64,000 nt of DNA from Populus alba (lineage: Eukaryota; Streptophyta; Magnoliopsida; Malpighiales; Salicaceae). Below the pieces are notes generated by a model, which saw only the letters and a program-made list of their open reading frames with translations, did not search any database and was not told where the DNA came from. Made by a program: the position numbers and the translations under genes. The stretch is from contig NC_133302.1 in NCBI RefSeq assembly GCF_005239225.2, positions 10,945,991 through 11,009,990 on the forward strand, given 5' to 3'. Positions 46,803 to 56,820 of this stretch are shown here, in pieces (the first letter of the stretch is position 1; each line of letters opens with the position of its first letter).

Positions 46803-48003
46803 TTTTAATCTTGATACACCTCTAAATCTGCAACAGTTTTTGGATGATATGCTTTCATCAGAATGTTTCTGCTAGAAAAAGAGAAAGACGAGAGGGGGAG
46901 GGAGGGGAAAGCAAGCGGTGTTAGAAAAAGCGAGCAGCAAAAGGAAGGGTAAGCAAAGTAACAGGAGACGGGAAGTCGATGTGTCTCTCTCCCCCGAGTC
47001 CTCCTCTCTCTCAGTGTACTTTATGAGTTTATTCTCTCTTCCTTTAATTTTCTTTATTTATTTATTTCGCCTTGCTTTTAGTAATGTGGTTTTCTTAAGA
47101 GTATTTTTTAATTAAAATAGTTTTTAATTTTTTTAATTTTAATATATTAAAACCATAAAAAAAACAATTTAATATTTTATTAATGGCAGTTTTAATAAAG
47201 AGAAAAACAAAGACACGTGGGCAAGCTTAATTGGTTGGTAAAGCATAGGTGAAGTGGGACTCTAATATGCATTTCCACATATGCAACTGGACCGCTAGTA
47301 TCATGCCACGTATGGGAAGGAGATTAGTCACATTATTTGGTCATCTTCACTTAATTTTGGGCTCGGAGACCCTCACTCTTTTTCCAGTTCCGTGTCACAT
47401 TTGGTGCCTTCATAAATACAGAGTGTATTCATTAATGTTGACACTTAAATTGGATGAGAAGAAGTATGTGCGGCCCTAAATTGGAAGACCACAGGGACCT
47501 AAATTGCATTTCAAGATTTTAGAAAGTGGTTAAGACAAAAATTGAAACTCGGAGGACTGGGGGAATAAATAGGGCCTTTTGGGAAAGAGATGCAAGGGAA
47601 TGTGTGAATAGCGGCCAATGATTTTTCTGTGGATTTTATATGAATTTGGAAGTCTTTGCCTCGGAGATGTAAATATGCTATGAAAGCATAACATATAAGC
47701 TTTTGGATGTATCAGACAAGTTAAAGCTTCGTTCAATGTGTTAATGAGATCGATTTGACCATCAACACAAGGCAGTCCTTGAAATTCCCATTTTAAAATA
47801 TCTTTGGTCGGATGCCTGATACTTAATGTTGGAGATTTTATAGGTTGTAATTGTTTAGTTTAGATTTAATTTGTTGAATTAAATATATAAAGTATGGTAA
47901 CTAAATTAAATTACATCCAAGTTAATCATAGTCAAGTATTTAAACTTGCAATTGGAATTAAAATAATTTCCCAGCACGTGATAACGCATGGTTTTTTTTT
48001 TTC

Positions 48004-48043
<40 letters not shown>

Positions 48044-48089
48044 GTTGTTTGGGTAGTTAGAATTTTTAGCCAATAGACCAAGAATGACC
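46803..48089. other. Upstream region of the ATL gene and flank of the nested elements
   Basis: The first 250 bases contain the probable ATL 5' UTR and promoter. The plus strand is rich in GAGAGGGGGAGGG at 46890-46905 and in CTCTCTCCC at 46984-46993. No other gene is seen. An (AAT)n tract lies at 48005-48033. Confidence 0.45.
48005..48033. repeat. (AAT)n microsatellite
   Basis: About ten uninterrupted AAT/TAA triplets shortly before the left LTR of the outer retroelement. Confidence 0.95.
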
Positions 48090-48533
48090 CGGTCTATCCA
48101 ATCCTGTCCTGATACATCATTCAATGTATTTTTTTAGATTTCTAATGATACACAAACTTTTCATGCATATAATTTTTTTCATGCATACACAAGTTTTTCT
48201 ATGTAGAATATACATTATTTTTTGCACCAATGACATTGTTCATCACCAACATTTCCACCAACCAATAGCACGCACAACATAACAACCATGACTTGATATA
48301 ATAAACAACAAACATCATGGCTAGCCAATGGCAACACATCAATTTCTCCACTAATAATACATTCTCTTTCTCTATAGAGAAATTTCAATAACTTGGTGTA
48401 TAAATATACCTAGTTAAGGGGGGAAAATGAGGATCATATTCTTAGCCGGAGCTCTACTTAGCCATTGAAAACTAGGTCTCACAACAAACACTTACATTCT
48501 AAGCCATAAAAGCCAACCAAAATTGATCATGTC
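48090..48533 (+). repeat. Left LTR of outer element, first part
   Basis: Aligns by eye with 59810-60240. Shared phrases in the same order are TTTTTCTATGTAGAATA / TTGTTTCTATGTAGAGTA, CACCAACATTTCC / CACTAACATTTCC, CATCATGGCTAGCCAATGGC in both, ACATTCT, GTGTATAAATA, and ACTTAGCCATTGAAAAC in both. The match breaks off at about 48520, where the inner gypsy LTR takes over. It resumes on the other side of that element at 57668. Confidence 0.72.
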
Positions 48534-49380
48534 TTATGAGAATCAACAAGCAACATCAAGAGACCAATTGTATGTTCTGACTAGCCTAATTACAAGGGCA
48601 ACATCCAAAAGGATAAAAAAAAGCATTCAATGGAATAATTCATGACATTTAGGCCGAATATGATTCGAGAATCCCTTCTAAGGTGGCGTCAAACATGAAA
48701 TTGAGTTCAGAAGAGGATCAAGCCTTAATCAATATAATTCAAGCAAGAAATGAGGTTGCTGAACATGTATTAGAGCTTGGCTACATATCTTATGTTAATG
48801 GTCATAACTTTTAATTTAACTGTTGGGTCGGACTGAATTTTTTCTATAAGATTTTAAAGTCCTTGTTTTGTATTGGATTAAAATGACATAATGATAAGAA
48901 ATTAGAAAAGTCTTCCGAAGGCCTAAAAGTTACCGTATGAATTGAGCTTCATTTAGTAATAATTCGATATTTTTATTTTATTTTAAAAGTACTCTTAAAT
49001 TAGTTTATATTTGACTTTTAATTCCAACTCAATATTTCATTAGAGTTTATTTTGTTGAACTATAAATATTTTCTTTGGTTTGTAAGATTGGGCAACTTAT
49101 TGATTTTTGAAAATAATATTGGAGATTATTTTTCTTGCTATTGGTTTTTTATTGAATTATTCAAAATTATCAAAGATTCCTTCTTTATAGTGTCATAATC
49201 TTTATAACTTAAATTCTTGGTTTGCTATAATCAATTGATCAGAATATTCATCTAACAACTATATTTTTTTGGTTCAAATAATCACTAGGTCCAGTTTTTT
49301 TCAACTTGATTTTAGCTTTCATATGTTGTGTTCATTCTTGACTATGGGTTCTAAGGTTTTTATCTTCCATGTTTGCATCA
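48534..49380 (+). repeat. 5' LTR of inner gypsy element
   Basis: Matches 56821-57667 along its length: AATCAACAAGCAACATC near the start, AATTCATGACATTTA, CTTCTAAGGTG, TTAATGGTCATAA, TTTATTTTGTTGAACTATAA and ACTTATTGATTTTTGAAAA in matching order. It starts with TTATGAG where the 3' copy has TGATAAA, so the expected TG start has mutated. It ends in CATCA just before the primer site. Its first 250 bases translate into the polyprotein's C-terminus (ENQQATSRDQLYV, LITRATSKRIKK). Confidence 0.8.
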
Positions 49381-49382
49381 TT

Positions 49383-49392
49383 TGGTATCATC
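49383..49392 (+). other. Primer binding site of inner gypsy element
   Basis: TGGTATCATC two bases after the LTR end; the plant consensus TGGTATCAGAGC pairs with the 3' end of initiator tRNA-Met. The first eight bases match exactly. The position relative to the LTR end supports both calls. Confidence 0.7.
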
Positions 49393-49668
49393 TAGGCACT
49401 AAAATCATATTTTATATATCTATCCATCTTTAAATTTAGTTCTTTTTATGTTCTGAGTCTTGTTTTTCATTGTTAGGTTTAATTTCTCTCAAAATTATCA
49501 AATCCTAGTTTTCTTGATTTCGGCTTTATTATATCTCCTAGTTTTCTGTGTTCTTGATTTAGCTTTACCTTAATTTATAGTGTTTTTTTGTGTGTTTTTG
49601 AATTTGGTTTTTATCCTTATTTTATAGTTTTGGGTTTCATTGATTAAAAAAAAAAGTTATTTATCAAA

Positions 49669-49703
<35 letters not shown>

Positions 49704-50499
49704 AAAAATATTTTTTATTTAGTTTTATTGAAATTATTAAAAAAAAAGAAGAAAGAAATCACAAATCATAGTTGATTGAAATCGATTTGTTGTTAGGATT
49801 ATAGAATTGAGATTGGTTTTAATTGAAATAGCCAAATTGATTTTAGTTTAATTGAATCTATATTGATTTCTAGTTTTTGAGTTCTTTTCAATTGGAAATT
49901 GGTTTGTTTAGTTTAAATCTAAATTGAATTTGGGTTCTTATTGAATTCAGGTTTTGGTATTAATTTGAGTTTGTTTGTTGAATTATCATTTTTTATAGTT
50001 TCCTTATCCTTTTTTTCAATCACTATCATTATGTCTTTTTGAAACCATTGGTTGAATGTTATAATCTAAAATTTCTTACTGATTTTGTTTAGCTCATTAA
50101 ACAACTGAAGAGTTGAGCTAATAATGGTAAAAAGTAAAAACAATGTGAAAATATTATTGTGAAAGCCAAATTACAAGTGAAACACTTTTTTATATTTCAC
50201 ATTTTCTTTAAAATATTTGTCTTTTAAAGGCAAATCATCACCTGAGAAGGAAGAGGAAGAACAATTTCTTTATTTCATAGGCTATCCAACAATAATTTGA
50301 AAGGATAAATGCATTGTTTGGCAAGGTAAAGAATTAAATGGATAGACATGATGTCATGATTGTTAGTTTGTGTGAGGAGCCATCCTAAAGGGTTCCTAAT
50401 GCTAAAAGAATGGAAAGATGTGCTACCATACTTGTAAATGAGTTTATTAATAAGAATGGAGATAATTATTTGAATGAACTTGCTCAAGCTTTATTCAGC
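49393..50499 (+). other. 5' leader of inner gypsy element
   Basis: Untranslated leader between primer site and gag, T-rich, with an (AT)n tract at 49672-49699 and a GAATTGAAATTGGTTT-type repeated style at 49760-49990. No gene. Confidence 0.5.
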
Positions 50500-51540
50500 C
50501 AATGAGGTAGAATTTAGTAACATGGTACATTTAGTGATAGTGGATTTTGGCATCATGAGGATTTCAGCTATAGAGTATTTAGGAGAGATATTGGGTTTCA
50601 TGATGGTTTGGATAGAAATTTAAAAGTATTAAGATTAAGATTCATGGTTTCCAATAAAGAAATAATGCAATGATCCATAAACTTACTTGTAGTGAGATAA
50701 AAAAGAAAAGTTGATTTTTTATTGTCATAACTATTCGGATAAGAAAAAGGTAAAATCACTAGTGGTTGAATTTACTAATTATGCTATTATTTAGTGGGAT
50801 CAACTTGTTTTAAGTTAGAGAAGGAATCATGAGGTGCCTTTTAATAATTGAGATGAGATAAAAGCAATCATGAGGAGGAGATTTGTTTCTAGTCATTATT
50901 AGTAGGATTTGTATCAAAAATTGTAAAGCTTCACTTAAAGTTCTAAAAGTGTAGAGGGCTACCATAAAAAGATGAAGGTGATTATGATTGGGTGAATATA
51001 AAGGAGGAAAAAAAAGCTACCATGACTAGATTGTTGAATGGTTTGAACTATGAGATGACAAATGTTATAAAGTTACAACATTATAAAGAGTTAAAAGACA
51101 TTGTGTATATCGCTACAAATATAAAACAACAACTTAAGAGAAAGGGTTATTCATGGTAAGTTTAAAATCTAAGTTTTTTTTCATCATCAAAGCTGAATTA
51201 GAAGAATGATGGGGATGCCCAAACTAAGCCAAATATAAGTAGTAAAACTAAGATAACTAATGTCAAAAAAGAAGTCTCCATTGATATTATAGGTAAATCT
51301 GATTCTCTATCACCTCGTAATCATGATATCAAATATTTCAGTTGTTTTGGAATAAGTCACATAACTTTTCAATATCTAAAAAAAATAGAGTTATGATCTT
51401 GTCTAACTATAGGGCTGTGGAAACCAAAAGTGACAATGATGATTACAAGATGTCATCACTTGAGAATGCTTGTGATTACGAGGTAAAGTATTTGATTGAG
51501 GGTGAGTCACTTGTTGTTAGAAGTGTATTAAATATTTAAG
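50500..51540 (+). pseudogene. gag remnant of inner gypsy element
   Basis: The plus strand shows decayed gag with stops. Around 50990-51140 it reads YDWVNIKEEKKATMTRLLNGLNYEM, then VIKLQHYKELKDIVYIATNIKQQLKRKG. This fits the family pattern (EEDREATMARFLNGL, VELQHYVELEDMVHMAIKVERQLKRKG). Around 51330-51540 come the remains of the CCHC knuckle (CFGISHITFQ where the family has CxGxGHIASQC) and SLENACDYEVKYLIEGESLV, which leads to the protease. Too damaged to be translated. Confidence 0.75.
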
Positions 51541-51579
51541 TCAAATAGGATGATTTAGAGTAACAAAAAAAAAAGAATA

Positions 51580-51887
51580 TTTTTCATATGAGATGCCACA
51601 TCACTAATAAAGTATGTAGTATAATTATAAATGGTGAAAGTTGTGCTATTGTAGCTAATATTTACACTTATTGAGAAGTTGAATTTGAAGACTACAACAT
51701 ATCATAGTTCTTATAAGCTTTAGTGGTTGAATAAATATGGGGGAAATGAAGGTGAATAAACATGTTTTAGTTTATTTTTTCAATTGAGAGATATAATGAT
51801 AAGGTGTTTTTTGATGTTATTCATATGCATTCGTGTCACATACTATTGGTTAGGTTATGGGAGTTTGATAGGAAGGTTATCCATGAT
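51580..51887 (+). pseudogene. Protease-region remnant of inner gypsy element, left of the hAT insertion
   Basis: Reads FHMRCHITNKVCSIIINGES, then CAIVANIYTY (family IIDGGSCTNVASTTLV: the catalytic DGG-type loop is altered to NGES). Further on it reads MHSCHILLVRLWEFDRKVIHD (family MHAGHLLLGRPWQFDRKVIHD) up to the hAT target site. The coding sequence picks up again right of the hAT at 55435 with GF.NRYSFVNV, so the two parts were one before insertion. Confidence 0.75.
51880..51887 (+). repeat. hAT target-site duplication, left copy
   Basis: TCCATGAT directly before the left terminal inverted repeat; identical to 55427-55434. An 8-bp duplication is the hAT signature. Confidence 0.95.
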
Positions 51888-51904
51888 CAGTGGCGGAGCC
51901 AGAG
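51888..51904 (+). repeat. hAT left terminal inverted repeat
   Basis: CAGTGGCGGAGCCAGAG; 15 of 17 positions match the reverse complement of 55410-55426. Confidence 0.92.
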
Positions 51905-52100
51905 TTTTTTAAATGAGGGGGCAAATTATTAACAAATACTATATTATATAGACATGTATTAAAAATCAATTCAAAACATATATATTAATTCATATCAATT
52001 CAAAACATATATATTCATTCATATCAAGTAAAATTAATATAAAAATACTTTTAAAATGAAAAAACTTAAATTATAATTGTTCTCTTCGAGTTTTTATATT

Positions 52101-54441
52101 TTAAAACCGCTTCATAATAGCTTCATTATCAATCTTATTGAAGATATCTTTCTCAGTGTATACAACCAAACTATCATTCATCCACTTATCTCCCATCATG
52201 TTCCGCAATCTACTCTTGACAATATGCATAGAAGAAAAAACTCTCTCCACTGTAGCAGTTGTAACTGGTAAAAGTAATGACAATTTGATAAGCATATATA
52301 CTAATGAAAATATCAAATTCTTCTTTGTTTTTACCATTTTCTCTACAAGACTAGCAATACCTTTAATACCAGACAACTCATCATCACCACGTAGATCAAT
52401 AATATACGTATCAAGTTGGTCACCAAGTACCATAAGGTCCATTATAGAGAATTCACTAGGATAAAAAAGAGCAAGACAAATAAGCTTTTCTTCGTTGAAA
52501 TTAGAGAAAGAGTCATTTGGGCTTAAACATGCCACACAAAGAAGTAACTCCATACTCGTCTCGGTAAAGCGATCATCCAATTTAGTAAGTTGTATGTCAA
52601 TGATATTGTTAAACAATTCATAACGAAAATGGTGTAAGTTTGTAATCCCTTGAGATTTTCGCCTTGAACGCCCACGAAGCTTTTACTTATCATCCATGTT
52701 TAGAATATCAATATCATGTTTGATGCAAAATGATAACACTTCTTCCAGTAAAGATTCCCAATCATTCTCTCTCATCAATTTGAATCGTTCCTTTGATGTT
52801 TTCAATAAACTCATAGCATTTTCTATGTCTTGATCTTTTCTTTGTAATGCTTGTGATAACTCATTAGTAACTGCTAGTATCCTTCTCAAACAATGAAGCA
52901 TGAACACAAAATTAAATGATTCCATAATACCTGTTAAAACGATCGCTTCCATTCTCTGTTCTGAGTTCATCCCATCCTCCCTTATAATCTCAAGCACATC
53001 AAGAACTGATGAAAACATTGCAAGTAAACGAATAATTGTAATATAGTGGGAGCCCCAACGAGTATCACCATACCTTCTAAGAGAAGTTTCTTGATTCAAG
53101 TCTTGTCCACTAGAAATTTCCCCATTTTCAAGTCCTTCAATAATTCTAGCATATTGTTTTTCTCTAATCACCTCCATCCTATTACATGATGCTCCAACTA
53201 TGTTTATAATGCTAGAAATAAAATTAAAGACATCTCTAACTTCATTATGCTTCTTTGTAACAGCCACAAGAGTCAATTGAAGTCTATGAGCAAAACAATG
53301 TACATAATATGCACTTGGATTGTTATTTAGAATAAGTGCTTTCAAGCCATTGAATTCACCTCGCATGTTACTAGCTCCATCATATCCCTGACCACGCAAT
53401 CTTGATATACTTAGCCCATGTTTAGAAAATAAAGCTTTAATAACTGCCTTTAGTGAACTAGCAGTTGTATTTGACACATGTTGAATGCCAAGAAAACATT
53501 CAATTATATGTCCATTGTTGTCTACATATCGTATAACAACTGCCATTTGTTCCTTAATTGATATGTCACATGACTTATCAATTAAAATTAGAAATAAAGA
53601 GTCACCTAGATCTTTGATAATCACATTTGTAATCTCCTCTGCAGCAGCTTGAGTAATGACTTTTTGAATATATGGAGAAGTCAATTTGTTATGTTTAGGA
53701 GCTTCATTGAAAGTAACTCTTTTAATAGCTTTATTATTTTTGGAAAGGAAATGCAAGAGCTCTAGATAATTTCCTTGGTTGCTTGAATATTCACATTCAT
53801 CATGGCCACGAAATGGAAGTCCTTGGTGCAGCAAAAAACGAGCACACTCTATTGAAGCATTCAATCAAGTTCGATAATCACTTTGACTCTTTATTGTCTG
53901 CTCAGACAACAAAGTCATGATACTTTGTTTTTCATTCATCAAATTCTCACATTTTATCCGAGCTGCATTGTGACTACTATTAGACTTTCCAATATGAAGA
54001 TCAAATCTTTCCCTTTTTTTTTTTTTAATTTGAAAACCCATCACCCACAAACGAATCAACACCCCCTTTTGACTTGAAAAGGTAACAATTCAAGCAAAAG
54101 GCAGCATCTTTGGCTATACTGTACTCTAACCATATTGGGTATGCACCAAACCAAGCCGGATTAAAGCGTCGTAGTGTTGATATATTCCTAAATTGTTTAT
54201 GAGGAAAATCATAGTGTGAAGGTTGATAAGGACCTTTTTGTAGATAAGCTCTTCGGATTGCATCCCTATCATTTATATGATACTCATAAATTGGTCTTCT
54301 TAAGCCAGGGTCAGCAAGGAGAGTGTCGGGGTTGATTTCAATATGACTTTTCTTTGAACTTGATTGAGTTACATGACTTCAAGCTTTGATTGACTCCTCA
54401 TCCTCAAGGGATTTACGCTTGAAATACTTGTCTAGTGACAT
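52101..54441 (-). pseudogene. hAT transposase (TTF/ZMYM1-like N-terminus, DUF4371, hAT C-terminal dimerisation domain)
   Basis: ATG at 54441 (MSLDKYFKRKSLEDEES). N-terminal TTF-type zinc-finger region: FNPAWFGAYPIWLEYSIAKD, then AAFCLNCYLF. DUF4371 region: NASIECARFLLHQGLPFRGH, then DEAPKH-like and DKSCDISIKEQMAVVIRYVD with catalytic-core acidic residues, then YYVHCFAHRLQLTLVAV. C-terminal dimerisation domain: PVTTATVERVFSSMHIVKSR, LRNMMGDKWMNDSLVVY. Defects: TGA at 54379-54381, a frameshift at the 13-base A-run (54014-54026), TGA at 53865-53867, TAA at 52683-52685, TAA at 52101-52103. Between 54013 and 52101 the frame is otherwise unbroken for over 600 codons. The gene was probably 750-800 residues, the usual size for this family. 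Confidence 0.88.
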
Positions 54442-55193
54442 GTTAATTAAATATGAACCTATTGGATTTTTTATCATCATTAGTGTCTACATAATAATTA
54501 ACACAAGTACACAATAATTCATTATTAAACAAAAGTCAATTAAGTTACACAATAATTCTAAATCTTCCATATGAAATTAATGGCAAAATACATGTCAATT
54601 TATCAAAATCAAAACCTATTTCAATTCATATCTATATGCATATAATAAGTATATTGATTAAATTATACTTAATTATTTCTAGACATTTAATTAAGGAACA
54701 ATGCTCAATGTATGTGTAAGAGGAACAATACTTGAAAAACGTGCTTTCTACTTGATATTTTACTTACAAATAAATCATGTGAAAATATTAAATTTTAATA
54801 AACTACTCTATCAATGCAAGAGATGTCAAGAATAATGGTCTTGCATGAGTATTAATTTATTTTTTTATAATAAGAAAAGAAACACTTAATTGATTAAATT
54901 ACTAGATTTAAACATTTATGGTGAACATATTCATAACAAAACCCATAAATTATCATAAACCCTAATATTTTTAATAACTAATTATAAAAGAATAAAACTA
55001 AAATTAAACAATAAAACAAATATAAAAGATTAAGAAAATTTACCTAAAGTGTAAAGCAACAACTTAATTGATGATAAATTTGCATATAGGAGACTAGGAG
55101 AGGTAGGAACGGCTGCTGGAAAAAAAAACCCTACAGGGAAAGATGGGAAGATAAAGAAACAAAAGGGAAAATGGGGAAAATTGGGGAGCTGTA

Positions 55194-55228
<35 letters not shown>

Positions 55229-55409
55229 TCCTTGTAGCAATAACTATTGTATAACAACTTTCCTTACCTGTAGGCTGTAGCAATAATTCACAGTTTCACA
55301 CCCACTAATCTGTTAATATTTTTTTTAAAAAAACCCACTAATCTATTAATATTTTTTTAAAAAAAAAGAAAAAAAAAAACTAAGGGGGCAATTGCTCCCT
55401 TTTGACCCA
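54442..55409. other. Non-coding 5' flank inside the hAT element
   Basis: About 0.97 kb between the transposase ATG and the right terminal repeat, AT-rich with an (AC)n tract at 55196-55226. It presumably held the promoter of the transposase. No other ORF. Confidence 0.6.
55196..55226. repeat. (AC)n microsatellite inside the hAT element
   Basis: About 15 uninterrupted AC units. Confidence 0.95.
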
Positions 55410-55426
55410 CTATGACTCCGCCACTG
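55410..55426 (-). repeat. hAT right terminal inverted repeat
   Basis: Reverse complement reads CAGTGGCGGAGTCATAG, matching the left end at 15 of 17 positions. Confidence 0.92.
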
Positions 55427-55434
55427 TCCATGAT
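55427..55434 (+). repeat. hAT target-site duplication, right copy
   Basis: TCCATGAT directly after the right terminal repeat, identical to 51880-51887. Confidence 0.95.
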
Positions 55435-56402
55435 GGGTTCTAGAATAGGTATTCATTTGTAAATGTAGAAATTTCATAATCATATACTATTAACCCCAAA
55501 ACATGTGTATGAAGAACAATACAAATTAAAAAGAGAGAGTAAGGTTGAGAGGAGAGAAAAGGAAAAAATGGCCTAGAGGAGTGGGAAAAAAAGAGGAGGC
55601 TAATAGGAGAGAGACAAAAAGGGACCATATGAGAAGAAATGAAAAGAGAGTTTAGAGGGAAAAATAAAGTGGCAAATGAGTTTTTATACAAAAGGGAGTG
55701 AGGTTAAGAGTGTTTTTTTTTATACCAACTAGATTATGTTTATACTTTTGTATAAAAAAGATGTTTTAATACTAATAATATTGATTATTATATTCTTAGT
55801 ATTGTCATTTATTTATTGTAGGAATTTATGGATGTGTTTCCTAAAGATTTTTCTAGTGGTTTATTGCCAATAAGAGGAATAAAACGTCAAATTGATCTCA
55901 TATCTAGAATTGTAATTCCTAACCATCTAGCTTATACAAGTATTCCTAAAAAGACAGAAGAGCTTCAAGGGCAAGTTAAGGAGTTGATGGTAAAGTATAG
56001 ACTTTCAATTTCTAGGCTAGATGACATACTAGATGAATTACATGGTTCTTGTGTTTTTACAAAGATTGATTTGAAAAATGAACATCATCATATTAGAATG
56101 AAAAAAAGGTGATGAATAGAAAACTAATTTTAAAACTAAGTATAATTTGTATTATTGGTTAGTTATGTTGTTTCGTTGTATTAATGTGCCAAGCATATTT
56201 ATTATATTGATAAATCATGTATTGCATGTGTATTAATGCACCAAGCATATTTATTATATTGATAAATCATATATTGCATGCATTTATAGGCAAATTTATT
56301 GTATTTTATTTTAATGATACCTTGGTATACAACAAAATCTTAGATGATCGTATTAACCATTTGCGTTGTGTACTTAAAGAAGCATACATTTTGCATGGAT
56401 AA
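55435..56402 (+). pseudogene. Reverse transcriptase remnant of inner gypsy element
   Basis: After the hAT, the plus strand resumes the protease-RT linker, then at 55828-56112 reads MDVFPKDFSSGLLPIRGIKR, YTSIPKKTEELQGQVKELM, SRLDDILDELHGSCVFTKID and LKNEHHHIRMK. Between VKELMVK and the YRLSISRLDD block about 35-40 residues expected in the family (the SPCAVPVLLVPKKDG part) are missing, an internal deletion. At 56217-56402 it reads NAPSIFIILINHILHAFIGK, then FIVFYFNDTLVY, where FND replaces the catalytic YxDD motif region (family VVYFDDILIY). A 52-bp tandem duplication (units at 56181 and 56233) doubles the NAPSxF motif and shifts frame. RNase H and most of integrase are gone. Confidence 0.82.
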
Positions 56403-56706
56403 AGTTGTTTTTCTTGGCTATGTTAGAGAAAAAAGATATAGAAATGGTGAAGCAACTCCATAAAAGTGTTTGATAGAAAATAAAAATGAAAAACGAACAA
56501 TATACATCTAAAGCTAACAAAGAGTGTAATGTTATATTTGAACCTAGTGATTGGGTTTAAGTGCATATAAAAAAGAAAAGATTTCCACCTTATATGCGAT
56601 CTAAGTTGCAGTTTAAAGGGGACAACCCATTTAAAATTAGTGAATGGGTTAAAAATGATGCATATAAGTTATATCTTTTAGGTGAGTATAATGTTAATGA
56701 TATATT

Positions 56707-56764
<58 letters not shown>

Positions 56765-56807
56765 TTTTCTTTTTATGCAAGTAAAGATTGAAGATCAAAT
56801 CCTTTTT
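56403..56807 (+). pseudogene. Integrase C-terminal remnant of inner gypsy element
   Basis: At 56561-56700 the plus strand reads KKRFPPYMRSKLQFKGDNPF, KISEWVKNDAYKLYLLGEYN and VNDIFN, the family's RKSKLxPRGDGPFxVLxxINDNAYKLDLPGEYxVSxTFNV region. An (AT)n tract at 56709-56762 has expanded exactly where the sequence would continue. The catalytic integrase core (HHCC, DDE) is absent between 56403 and 56560. Confidence 0.8.
56709..56762. repeat. (AT)n microsatellite in the integrase remnant
   Basis: About 27 AT units; the Tyr-Ile frame across it is an artefact. Confidence 0.95.
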
Positions 56808-56820
56808 AGAAGAGGAGGAA
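56808..56820 (+). other. Polypurine tract of inner gypsy element
   Basis: AGAAGAGGAGGAA, all purine, ending exactly where the 3' LTR begins (TGATAAAAATC). In this family the tract also codes for the FEEGG part of the polyprotein, so the pol frame runs into the LTR. Confidence 0.78.

Larger units (their letters stand above)
51888..55426 (-). mobile_element. hAT superfamily DNA transposon, 3539 bp, with intact ends
   Basis: The left end CAGTGGCGGAGCCAGAG pairs with the right end, whose reverse complement is CAGTGGCGGAGTCATAG (15 of 17 match). Both ends are followed inward by a GGGGGCAA-type block. Flanking TCCATGAT duplications are perfect. The minus strand encodes a ZMYM1-like/DUF4371 hAT transposase (54441-52101) with several nonsense codons. 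The element therefore has good ends but a dead transposase; it could be moved only by a transposase supplied in trans. It sits in the protease region of the inner gypsy element. Confidence 0.93.

Noticed and set aside
48520..48800. A separate gypsy pol fragment to the left of a short LTR at 48793
   Set aside because: The same sequence precedes 57076 in the right copy, a polypurine tract ends at 56820, and both long versions are 847 bp, so it is better read as part of the LTR.
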